From: Stenotrophomonas sp. 24(2023) | Lineage (GTDB): Bacteria > Pseudomonadota > Gammaproteobacteria > Xanthomonadales > Xanthomonadaceae | Assembly: GCF_030913365.1 (NCBI RefSeq) | Contig: NZ_CP133160.1 | Location: 2,270,001 to 2,334,000, forward strand | Reading direction: 5' to 3' | DNA length: 64,000 nt | Shown here: in pieces, positions 25,527-33,195 of the stretch | Position numbering within the stretch: position 1 is the stretch's first letter | Layout of the letters: each line of letters opens with the position of its first letter | The notes under the pieces: model-generated | What the model was told of the DNA's origin: nothing | What the model saw: only the letters and a program-made list of their open reading frames with translations | The model's database searches: none | Translations under genes and position numbers: made by a program

Positions 25527-27263
25527 TCAGCGGCCCAGGCTGGCGCGGGCCTTGAGCAGCTCGCGCAGTTCGTACTTGTCAGTATCGTCCAGACCCTGCT
25601 GGCGCTGCTTTGCGGTCAGCTCTTCCAGACGTTGCTGCAACAGTTGTTTTTCCAGCTGGGCCACCGCGTCGTGCAGTTCTTCGGTCCACTTGGCCTCATC
25701 GCCCGGCAGCACCTGCGCGGCCAGGGTGTGCAGGGCGGCCTGTTCTTCGCGGCCATCGAAGTGCTCCAGCAGGGCGCCGGTGCTGATGTCCGGGCGCTGT
25801 TCGACCAGCGCCAGCAGGTCCAGCAGCAGGTCCACGCCGGGCAGGCGCAGCCCCTGGAAGTGGTGGCGGCCGCCCAGGGTCAGGGCCAGCGAGGGCTGCT
25901 GCAGCAGTACCGCGATGGCACCGCGCACGAGGCTGCGCTTGGCCACCGGCTGGATCGGCCGGGGGGCCGGGCGGCTGGTCGGCACCGGACGCGCGGCAGC
26001 GCCGGCCCCCAGCCCGGTCAACTGTGCCAGCTGCTGCTTCATCAGGTCGCCGAAGGCGCCGTCGGGAATCTGCGCCAGCATCGGCTTGGCCCGCTCGGCC
26101 AGGCGGGCCTTGCCGTCCAGCGTGCCCAGGTTGATCTCGCGGGTCAGTTCATCGAAGAAGAACTGCGACAGCGGCGTGGCCTGCTTCAGGCGGTCGTTGA
26201 AGACCTCGGCGCCTTCCTTGCGCACGATGGTGTCCGGATCTTCGCCATCGGGCAGGAACAGGAAGAAGGCCTGGCGGCCATCCTTCATGCGCGGCAGCAC
26301 CGATTCGAGCGCCTTCCAGCCGGCACGGCGGCCGGCGGCGTCGCCGTCGAAGCAGAAGAACACGTCCGGTGCGTTGCGGAACAGCAGCTCGGCATGGTCC
26401 GGGGTGGTGGCCGTGCCCAGCGTGGCCACCGCCTGGGTGACGCCGAACTGGAACAGCGAGACCACGTCCATGTAGCCCTCGACCACGATCAGACGCTCGA
26501 TCTTCTGGTTGGCCTGGCGCACCTGCCACAGGCCGTACAGCTCGCGACCCTTGTGGAACAGCGCCGTCTCGGGCGAATTGAGGTACTTGGGGCCGTCGTC
26601 CTTCTCGAACACGCGGCCACCGAAGGCGATCACCCGGCCACGACGGTCGAAGATCGGGAACATCACCCGGTCGCGGAACTTGTCGTAGACATGGCCGCGG
26701 TCGTTCTTGGAGAACAGGCCGGCGCGGTCGAGCAGCTTCATGCGCCGCTCGTCCTTGCCCAGGGCATCGCGCAGGCCGCTGTAGCCATCGGGTGCATAGC
26801 CGATCTGGAAGCGCGCGCGGTTTTCCTCGTCCACACCGCGGCCATCGAGGTAGCTGCGGGCCTTGTCGCTGCCTTCCAGGTGCTTCTGGAAGAATTTCAT
26901 GGCGGCGTCCAGCGCGGTGTACAGCTCGCGGCTGTCGTCCTGCTGCTGGGCGCTGCGCGGGTTCTCGCTGCGCGGTACTTCCATGCCGGCGCGCTTGGCC
27001 AGTTCGTCCACCGCATCGAGGAATTCGAGGCGGTCGTAGTTCATCAGGAAGCTGATGGCAGTGCCGTGCGCGCCGCAGCCGAAGCAGTGGTAGAACTGCT
27101 TGGTGGGCGAGACGGTGAACGAGGCCGAGCGCTCATCATGGAACGGGCAGCGCGCCGAATACTCCTTGCCCTGGCGCTTGAGCGGCACGCGGCTGCCGAC
27201 CACCTCGACGATGTCGGTGCGGGCCAGCAGGTCGTCGATGAAAGCGTCGGGGATACGGGCCAT
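25527..27263 (-). CDS. dnaG: DNA primase
   Basis: 578-residue primase. The N-terminal zinc finger reads CPFHDERSASF...YHCFGCGAHG; the RNA polymerase core follows with the TOPRIM segment (IVVEGYMDVVSLFQFG, DGDAAGRRAGWKALE). The C-terminal third, after a Pro/Arg linker (about 420-440), is the helicase-binding domain. The ATG at 27263 was preferred to an in-frame TTG six bases upstream. It is the last gene of the rpsU-yqeY-yihY-dnaG series; rpoD, often next in other bacteria, is not here. Confidence 0.97.
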   Translation of the reverse strand: MARIPDAFIDDLLARTDIVEVVGSRVPLKRQGKEYSARCPFHDERSASFTVSPTKQFYHCFGCGAHGTAISFLMNYDRLEFLDAVDELAKRAGMEVPRSENPRSAQQQDDSRELYTALDAAMKFFQKHLEGSDKARSYLDGRGVDEENRARFQIGYAPDGYSGLRDALGKDERRMKLLDRAGLFSKNDRGHVYDKFRDRVMFPIFDRRGRVIAFGGRVFEKDDGPKYLNSPETALFHKGRELYGLWQVRQANQKIERLIVVEGYMDVVSLFQFGVTQAVATLGTATTPDHAELLFRNAPDVFFCFDGDAAGRRAGWKALESVLPRMKDGRQAFFLFLPDGEDPDTIVRKEGAEVFNDRLKQATPLSQFFFDELTREINLGTLDGKARLAERAKPMLAQIPDGAFGDLMKQQLAQLTGLGAGAAARPVPTSRPAPRPIQPVAKRSLVRGAIAVLLQQPSLALTLGGRHHFQGLRLPGVDLLLDLLALVEQRPDISTGALLEHFDGREEQAALHTLAAQVLPGDEAKWTEELHDAVAQLEKQLLQQRLEELTAKQRQQGLDDTDKYELRELLKARASLGR

Positions 27264-27337
27264 GGGCAACAGGGCAGGGCGCGGCCGCCAGGGCGCGCGG
27301 CAGGGGCGGCAGGTTTCCCCCTAGTTTACCCGCTGGT

Positions 27338-28258
27338 CTACTCGCTGGCGGTGGCCGGGCCGGTGCTTTCGGTGCTGATGCCGGCCGCGGCCAGGCGGCT
27401 GCGGGCATGCTGGCGATCGTCGATCACCGCAGTCATCAAGGCGCCCACGAAGAACACCGCCGTGGCGTAGTAGATCCAGACCAGCGCGATCACCAGGGCC
27501 CCCATCGACCCGTAGGCGCTACCCGGGGCGACGGTGGCGATGTAGACGCCGATGCCATAGCGGCCCAGCGCGAACAGCACCGAGGTGATGGCACCGCCGA
27601 TGAACGCCTGGCGCCAGGCCACGCGACGGTCGGGCAGGTAGTGGTACAGGAAGGCGAAGGCCAGCGCATACAGCAGCAGCGAGGTCAGGTAGCCGATGGC
27701 CGGCAGCACCGAGGGCAACTGCGCGAACACCACCTGCAGCGCCGTGGTGGCGGTCATCGACAGGATCAGCAGGAAGCCCAGCGCCAGCACCACGCCGAAG
27801 GAGAACACACGCTTGCGCAGCCAGGCCTTGAGGCCATCGAGCTGCTGCCCGCTGGTGTGGAAGATGCGGTTCAGCGCGTTCTGCAGCTGGGCGAACACGG
27901 CGGTGGCGCCGACGAACAGCAGCAGGGTGCTCCACAGCCCGGCCAATGAGCCGACGCTGGGCTGGCTGTTGGCATTGTGCAGGACGGTGTCGGCCACGCT
28001 GGCCACGCTGCTGCCGGCCACCGAGCCGATCTGCCCGATCAGCGCCTGCTGTGCCGGTGGGTACAACGATGCGGTCAGCCACAGCAGCAGCACCAGCAGC
28101 GGTGCCATCGACAGCAGGGCATAGAAGGAGACCGAGGCGGCCTGGGTCAGGACATCGATCTCGACGAAACGCTTGGCCACGGCCATCGCGAAGCTGTCCT
28201 GCAGGCGCTGCAGGTACTTCTGCAGGGGGGCAGGTGCATGGGGCGGGGAATCAACCAT
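27338..28258 (-). CDS. YihY/BrkB family inner membrane protein
   Basis: 306-residue protein with six transmembrane helices. It has family features VSFYALLSMAPLLVLLLW, the LNRIFHTSG loop and GALVIALVWIYYATAVFFVGA near the end. The ATG at 28258 was chosen over an upstream start that would add 24 residues. Function in this family is unsettled (older RNase BN annotation is considered wrong). It lies between yqeY and dnaG on the same strand. Confidence 0.9.
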   Translation of the reverse strand: MVDSPPHAPAPLQKYLQRLQDSFAMAVAKRFVEIDVLTQAASVSFYALLSMAPLLVLLLWLTASLYPPAQQALIGQIGSVAGSSVASVADTVLHNANSQPSVGSLAGLWSTLLLFVGATAVFAQLQNALNRIFHTSGQQLDGLKAWLRKRVFSFGVVLALGFLLILSMTATTALQVVFAQLPSVLPAIGYLTSLLLYALAFAFLYHYLPDRRVAWRQAFIGGAITSVLFALGRYGIGVYIATVAPGSAYGSMGALVIALVWIYYATAVFFVGALMTAVIDDRQHARSRLAAAGISTESTGPATASE

Positions 28259-28307
28259 GCCGGTGTTGTAGCAAGCCGCGTCCGAAGGTGTGGTGAAACA
28301 TCGGCAA

Positions 28308-28330
28308 CGCCGGGCAGGGCCCGGCGCCAC
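28308..28330 (-). repeat. SMAG-like REP, degenerate header
   Basis: Palindrome CGCCGGGC-AGG-GCCCGGCG followed by CCAC, i.e. a GTGG rather than GTAG header on the minus strand. It lies between yqeY and yihY. Confidence 0.55.
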
Positions 28331-28345
28331 CGGATCAACGCAGGC

Positions 28346-28789
28346 TTACGAGAGCTGCTGCTTGACCAGCTTGGACACCAGGCCCATGTCGGCCTGGCCG
28401 GCGAGCTTGGGCTTCAGGGCGCCCATCAGCTTGCCCATGTCCGCCGCACCGGTGGCACCGGTCTCGGCGATGGCGGCCTGGATGGCAGCCACGATCTCCG
28501 CCTCGCCCATCTTGGCCGGCAGGTAGGCTTCGATGACCACGATCTCGGCGCGTTCGATCTCGGCCAGGTCTTCACGGTTGGCCGCTTCGTACTGGCTGAC
28601 CGAGTCCTTGCGCTGCTTGACCATCTTGTCCAGCACGGCGATCACGGCGGCATCGTCGAGTTCGATGCGCTCGTCCACTTCCTTCTGCTTGATGGCGGCG
28701 TTGATCAGGCGGATCACGCCCAGCTTGTGCTTCTCGCCGCCCTTCATGGCGGCCTTCATGTCATCGGTGAGCTGCTGCTTCATGCTCAT
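28346..28789 (-). CDS. GatB/YqeY domain protein
   Basis: 147-residue protein whose whole length is the YqeY domain found at the C-terminus of GatB: MKQQLTDDMKAAMKGGEKHK, then VKQRKDSVSQYEAANREDLA and the ending GALKPKLAGQADMGLVSKLV. The two close ATGs (28789, 28783) favour the first, seven bases after GAGGT. YqeY genes commonly lie between rpsU and dnaG. The molecular role is not established, with tRNA-dependent amidation suggested from the domain. Confidence 0.93.
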   Translation of the reverse strand: MSMKQQLTDDMKAAMKGGEKHKLGVIRLINAAIKQKEVDERIELDDAAVIAVLDKMVKQRKDSVSQYEAANREDLAEIERAEIVVIEAYLPAKMGEAEIVAAIQAAIAETGATGAADMGKLMGALKPKLAGQADMGLVSKLVKQQLS

Positions 28790-28842
28790 GGGAGACCTCT
28801 TGGTGGTAGTCGGGTAGGGCGGTGGCCAGACCCTGGAAACGC

Positions 28843-28874
28843 AAAAAGCCGGCGACGCTCGCGCGTGCCGGCTT
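28843..28874 (-). terminator. Terminator between rpsU and yqeY
   Basis: On the minus strand, AAGCCGGC ... GCCGGCTT (8-bp stem, 28846-28853 with 28867-28874) followed by further Ts. It would end most rpsU transcripts and let only some continue to yqeY and dnaG. Confidence 0.75.
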
Positions 28875-28922
28875 CGGCTTCACCGCGGAAGGACGAACCC
28901 ACCGCAATGAAGATGCGTCCGA

Positions 28923-29138
28923 TCAGTACAGGCGCTGACGCTTGGTGACGTCGCGCGACGAGCGGCGCAGCTGACGCTTCACAGCAGCGGCGGCCTTGCG
29001 CTTGCGCTCCTGGGTCGGCTTTTCGTAGAACTCGCGCTTGCGGGTTTCGGCCAGCACACCGGCCTTTTCGCAAGTGCGCTTGAAGCGGCGAAGAGCAAAC
29101 TCGAAGGGCTCGTTCTCGCGGACTTTGACGCTGGGCAT
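28923..29138 (-). CDS. rpsU: 30S ribosomal protein S21
   Basis: 71-residue basic ribosomal protein, [20 protein letters not shown] through [14 protein letters not shown], matching bS21 over its entire length. The start is preceded by GGAGATTCC. It is transcribed from a strong promoter shared back-to-back with tsaD and is followed by a terminator, then yqeY, yihY and dnaG, the variant of the macromolecular synthesis operon common in this group. Confidence 0.98.
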
Positions 29139-29186
29139 GGAATCTCCGGGACACAGTAGAACCGGGTCACGCCCGGCGAGCCGCAC

Positions 29187-29214
29187 ATTATAGCGGCGAA
29201 TCTTGAAACTGCAA
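29187..29214 (-). promoter_or_regulatory. rpsU promoter
   Basis: Read on the minus strand: TTGCAG (29209-29214), 16 bp, then a perfect TATAAT (29187-29192), about 49 bases before the rpsU ATG. This is the best sigma-70 type promoter in the window. Confidence 0.8.
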
Positions 29215-29305
29215 GCCACCGGCCCTGAATGCGGGCCAGCCTTTGTGCTGCAGTGGAAGGCCTGCACGGCCCCAGAGGGGCGGCAGGGGCGCCATAATAG
29301 CAGCC

Positions 29306-30331
29306 ATGCGAGTCCTTGGCATTGAATCTTCCTGTGATGAGACCGGCGTGGCGGTGTATGACACCGACCTGTCCGGCAGCGCGGCCCTGCGCGCCCATGC
29401 GGTCTACAGCCAGATCGCGCTGCACGCCGAGTACGGCGGGGTGGTGCCCGAGCTGGCCAGCCGTGACCACGTACGCAAGCTGCTGCCGCTGGTACGCCAG
29501 ACCCTGGCCGAGGCGGGCCTGCGTATCGACGATCTGGACGGGGTGGCCTACACCGCCGGCCCGGGCCTGGTCGGTGCCTTGCTGGTGGGCGCGGGCGTGG
29601 CCCGTTCGCTGGCCTGGGCGCTGGAGGTGCCGGCCATCGGTGTCCACCATATGGAAGGCCACCTGCTGGCCCCGCTGATGGAGGATGACCCGCCGCAGGC
29701 CCCGTTCGTGGCGCTGCTGGTATCGGGTGGCCATACCCAGCTGGTGGCCGTCGATGCCATCGGCCGGTACCGCCTGCTGGGTGAAACCCTGGACGATGCC
29801 GCCGGCGAGGCCTTCGACAAGACGGCCAAGCTGATGGGCCTGCCGTACCCCGGCGGTCCGCAACTGGCGGCGCTGGCCGAAAAGGGCACCCCGGGCGCGT
29901 ACCGCTTCGCGCGGCCGATGACCGACCGGCCGGGGCTGGATTTCAGCTTCTCCGGCCTGAAGACGCAGGTACTGATGGCCTGGCGCGACAGCGACCAGAG
30001 CGAGCAGACCCGCGCCGACATCGCCCGGGGCTTCGAGGATGCGGTGGTCGAGACCCTGGCCATCAAGTGCGAGCGCGCGCTGGAGGCGGCCGGCACCAAC
30101 GTGATCGTGGTCGCCGGTGGCGTGGGGGCCAACAAGCGCCTGCGCGCGCGCCTGCAGGAGATGGCCCAGCGCCTGGGTGGCCGGGCCTGTTTCCCGCGCC
30201 CGTCGCTGTGCACCGACAACGGCGCGATGATTGCCTTCGCCGGCGCCCTGCGCCTGCAGGCCGGGCAGAGCAGCCCGCCGAAGGTGGATGTCACCCCGCG
30301 CTGGGACATGGCGACGCTGCCGGCGGTGTGA
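29306..30331 (+). CDS. tsaD: tRNA N6-adenosine threonylcarbamoyltransferase TsaD
   Basis: 341-residue ASKHA-fold enzyme that makes t6A37 in ANN-decoding tRNAs. It begins [19 protein letters not shown], has the metal-binding [10 protein letters not shown], the phosphate loops [11 protein letters not shown] and [12 protein letters not shown], and CTDNGAMIA near the end. No ribosome binding site precedes the ATG; CATAAT at 29293-29298 ends seven bases before it, so the mRNA may be leaderless. Divergent from rpsU, the usual arrangement. Confidence 0.97.
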
Positions 30332-30377
30332 GCCGGTAGCGCCGGGCCAGACAGCCGGATGCTTGCCTGCGGGCGCA

Positions 30378-31037
30378 TTACCGGTGCTTTGCTATCGGTG
30401 AGGCCGCCAGCACCGTGGTTGCCCGTTCATGCCGTTGCAGCCAGCCCAGCGTCTGCGGGCAGCGGGCGTGGATCAGTCGCCCGATGGCGGCAAGGTCGGC
30501 GCCGATGTCACGTTCCAGGATGGGTTCGTGGTGGGCGATGCGGTTGCGCAGGTGGCGGATGCGATCGATGTCTGTGTAGATGGCCTTCCTGACGACACTG
30601 GGATGAGCCGCAGGTGCATGGCGCAGCACCCCGCCTAGCGCCGGTATCCACAGCGTGGCATCGAAGCGGCAGGTGAACAGCTGCTGCCAGAACACCAGTG
30701 GCAGGTTGGCGACGATCTCGGAGGTGTCGGTTGCGCGACCGATCAGCTGTTCCAGTGCTGGCCTTGCAACGGCAGACGCTGATGCCGGCAGCCTGCGCCG
30801 GAAGGCATCATTCCATGGCCATTGCGGACCATGCTGCCGGGCCAGTGCCGAGGCTGCTGCATTGCGGATGACTACTTCGCACAGATGGATCGGCATCATC
30901 AAGGCGCCGCACAATCGCATGTTCCAGAGATACAGCGATTCGGCAGTGACGCCAGGGCGGCAGGTCGATGCGATTCTCTCGTAAGTCGACAGGCGTTCCG
31001 CCGACAGTGCACGCCTCAGTGCGTCATATGCAGCCAT
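30378..31037 (-). CDS. Abi family protein with HEPN-type RNxxxH motif
   Basis: 219-residue soluble protein. The stretch LYLWNMRLCGALMMPIHLCEVVIRNA matches the helical core of Abi_2-type proteins, and near the C-terminus RHLRNRIAHHEPI holds the RNxxxH motif (R-N-R-I-A-H) of HEPN ribonucleases. Abi_2 proteins have been linked to abortive phage infection; HEPN proteins usually cut RNA. No antitoxin or nucleotidyltransferase partner is adjacent: it stands alone between tsaD (convergent) and a putative sRNA. The function is inference from the motif. Confidence 0.75.
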   Translation of the reverse strand: MAAYDALRRALSAERLSTYERIASTCRPGVTAESLYLWNMRLCGALMMPIHLCEVVIRNAAASALARQHGPQWPWNDAFRRRLPASASAVARPALEQLIGRATDTSEIVANLPLVFWQQLFTCRFDATLWIPALGGVLRHAPAAHPSVVRKAIYTDIDRIRHLRNRIAHHEPILERDIGADLAAIGRLIHARCPQTLGWLQRHERATTVLAASPIAKHR

Positions 31038-31178
31038 TGCGATGTGGATCGTCTGGGGATGGCTCCATGCTTGCGTGGATGAAAGTCGATCGCCATCAGG
31101 GAACGCCCTGGTATTGATGGCAGACGTGCTGTGTTTGCCCTCGGGAAATCAGGCTGTCCCGGACTGTCGCAATTGGCC

Positions 31179-31304
31179 TTGACCCCCGGCTTCCTCCTTG
31201 CCTACTCTGATTACCTGCGCCACCGGGACTCGCGGCTTGAACATGCTCCCCCCGGGGACAAACGGTAGTACCAAAGGGCCCCGCTAGCAGGGCCCTTTGT
31301 TTTT
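31179..31304 (+). ncRNA. Putative small RNA with promoter and intrinsic terminator
   Basis: The 353-bp gap before folB holds a complete transcription-unit signature without an ORF. TTGACC (31179-31184), 18 bp, TACTCT (31203-31208) could be the promoter, so RNA would begin near 31215. It ends at a strong intrinsic terminator: AAAGGGCCC / GGGCCCTTT (31273-31281, 31290-31298) followed by GTTTTT. The RNA would be about 90 bases with a run of six C (31248-31253) next to GGGG. It could instead be a leader/attenuator for folB, whose ATG is 87 bp past the terminator. Confidence 0.4.
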
Positions 31305-31390
31305 CCAGACCGCGCCCGTCCATGCCCGTTTCAGGCAACCGTCGCCCCGTCCCGTTACCATGACCGCCTGTTTTCCGGCCGGATGGCGCA

Positions 31391-31744
31391 ATGGACAAGG
31401 TTTTCATCGAAGGGCTGACGATCGATGCCCTGATCGGCATCTATGACTGGGAGCGGCGGATCCGCCAGGACCTGGTGTTCGATCTGGAAATGGGCTTCGA
31501 CAACCGCCGCCCGGCCGCGACCGACGACATCGCCCATACCCTGAACTACAAGGCCGTCAGCAAGCGCCTGGAGCAGTTCGTGCGCGAATCGGAGTTCGGC
31601 CTGGTGGAAACGCTGGCCGAGCGCTGCGCGCAGATCGTGCTGGCCGAATTCGATGTGAAGTGGCTGCGGCTGAAGCTGAGCAAGCCCGGTGCGGTGCGCG
31701 GCGCGCGCGCGGTGGGCGTGATCATCGAGCGCGAGCGCACCTGA
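31391..31744 (+). CDS. folB: Dihydroneopterin aldolase
   Basis: 117-residue enzyme of folate synthesis that converts dihydroneopterin to hydroxymethyl-dihydropterin. It matches the family over its whole length: MDKVFIEGLTIDALIGIYDWE, the NYKAVSKRLEQFV region, the active-site Glu in LVETLAERCA and the ending KPGAVRGARAVGV. The same fold also serves as dihydroneopterin triphosphate epimerase, but the sequence favours FolB. It is 52 bp upstream of a channel gene and may be co-transcribed with it. Confidence 0.94.
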   Translation: MDKVFIEGLTIDALIGIYDWERRIRQDLVFDLEMGFDNRRPAATDDIAHTLNYKAVSKRLEQFVRESEFGLVETLAERCAQIVLAEFDVKWLRLKLSKPGAVRGARAVGVIIERERT

Positions 31745-31796
31745 GGATTTTCCGGCTGGCCGTGGGCCGGCCTGCAACGACAGAAGGAGACAACGG

Positions 31797-33068
31797 ATGG
31801 TGGATGCGGTGGTGGCGGTACAGTGGCTTGATGGCCTGCAACGGACACTGGAACCCTATCCCGGGGCCTACCTGGCCCTGATGATCGCGGCCCTGCTGAT
31901 CGCGGCGGGGCTGGCCAACTGGCTGACCAAGCGCATCCTGCTGCGCGGCCTGCGGCGCCTGCTGCAGCGCCTGCCCGGCGCCGATTCGGGGCGTGGCAGC
32001 CATCTGATGCGGGTGATCGCCCGCCTGTCCAACGTGGTGCCCAGCCAGGTGATCGCCTCGGGCGTGTTGCTGGTTCCCGACCTGCCCGAACGCCTGGTCA
32101 AGATCGTTGTCGGGCTGTGCACGGCCTGGGCGGTGCTGACCCTGGCGCTGGCGGTCTCGCACGCGCTGGACGCCGCCAACGACCTGTACGAGCGCAAGCC
32201 GGAAGCGCGCAACAAGCCGATCAAGGGCTACCTGCAGGTGGTCAAGATCGTGGTGTACGTGGCGGCCGGGCTGTCCATCCTCGCCACCCTGCTGGGGGTG
32301 AAGCTGGGGCCGCTGGTGACTGGCCTGGGGGCGGCCACGGCGGTGCTGATGCTGATCTTCCAGGACACCATCCTGTCGCTGGTGGCCAGCGTGCAGATCA
32401 GCGGCGATGGCCGCGTGCGCATCGGCGACTGGATCGAGATGCCCAGCCAGAACGCCGATGGTGATGTCATCGACATTGCCCTGCACACCATCACCGTGCA
32501 GAACTTCGACAAGACCATCACCACCATCCCGACCAAGAAGCTGGTCACCGAATCGTTCAAGAACTGGCGCGGCATGCAGGAAGCCGGTGGCCGCCGGATC
32601 AAGCGCGCGCTGTACCTGGACCAGCACAGCGTGGGTTTCCTGGATGCGCAGGACCTGGCCTTCCTGGGCCAGTTCGCGCTGCTGGGCGATTACCTGCAGG
32701 GCAAGCAGCAGGAGCTGGCGCAGTGGAACGACCGCCTGCGCCAGGACGGGGTGGCCGAGGTCAACAGCCGCCGGGTGACCAACCTGGGCACCTTCCGCGC
32801 CTACGTGGAGCGCTACCTGCGCAGCCATCCCGGCATCCACACCGACATGACCCTGCTGGTGCGCCAGCTGCAGCCAACCACCGAGGGCCTGCCGCTGGAG
32901 CTGTACTGCTTCACCCGCAGCACCGCCTGGGGCGAGTACGAGGGCGTGCAGTCGGACATTTTCGACCACCTGCTGGCCATCCTGCCGGCCTTCGGCCTGC
33001 GCGTCTTCCAGGCCTCCAGCGACGCCATGCTGATGGCGGGGCAGCGCCAGTTGGGCGCGGCGGAGTAA
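31797..33068 (+). CDS. MscS-type mechanosensitive ion channel (MscM/YbdG-like)
   Basis: 423-residue membrane protein with about five helices and a cytoplasmic C-terminal domain. The MscS pore and beta domain are visible: GLGAATAVLMLIFQDTILSLVASVQIS, then VRIGDWIEMPSQNADGDVIDIALHTITVQN. The long insert and C-terminal region (YLQGKQQELAQWNDRL) are typical of the YbdG-type subgroup, which protects against mild osmotic shock. AGGAG precedes the ATG. A GC-rich hairpin follows. Confidence 0.92.
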   Translation: MVDAVVAVQWLDGLQRTLEPYPGAYLALMIAALLIAAGLANWLTKRILLRGLRRLLQRLPGADSGRGSHLMRVIARLSNVVPSQVIASGVLLVPDLPERLVKIVVGLCTAWAVLTLALAVSHALDAANDLYERKPEARNKPIKGYLQVVKIVVYVAAGLSILATLLGVKLGPLVTGLGAATAVLMLIFQDTILSLVASVQISGDGRVRIGDWIEMPSQNADGDVIDIALHTITVQNFDKTITTIPTKKLVTESFKNWRGMQEAGGRRIKRALYLDQHSVGFLDAQDLAFLGQFALLGDYLQGKQQELAQWNDRLRQDGVAEVNSRRVTNLGTFRAYVERYLRSHPGIHTDMTLLVRQLQPTTEGLPLELYCFTRSTAWGEYEGVQSDIFDHLLAILPAFGLRVFQASSDAMLMAGQRQLGAAE

Positions 33069-33076
33069 GCTGCCGG

Positions 33077-33109
33077 GCGCGTCCGCCGGCCATACGGGGG
33101 CGGACGCGC
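33077..33109 (+). terminator. GC-rich hairpin after the MscS-type gene
   Basis: 11-bp inverted repeat GCGCGTCCGCC / GGCGGACGCGC (33077-33087, 33099-33109) with an 11-base loop, 9 bp after the stop. No T-run, so termination strength is uncertain. Confidence 0.5.
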
Positions 33110-33154
33110 GTGTAACTGAATGTCGAAATCACTCGCCAAATGGTTCGGAAACGC

Positions 33155-33182
33155 TAGAATGCCGGGCCTGTAAACGTTTTCA
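33155..33182 (+). promoter_or_regulatory. bglX promoter -10 box with LacI-type operator
   Basis: TAGAAT (33155-33160) is followed by TGTAAACGTTTTCA (33169-33182), a near-perfect palindrome with the central AACGTT expected for LacI/GalR-family repressors. It covers the presumed transcription start, just before the GTG start at 33196. A sugar-responsive repressor would control the gene; none is encoded in the window. Confidence 0.65.
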
Positions 33183-33195
33183 TCAAGGACAGCTG

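Noticed and set aside
31179..31304. tRNA or 6S RNA candidate before folB
   Set aside because: No cloverleaf arms or CCA end; far shorter than 6S RNA. Kept only as a putative small RNA.
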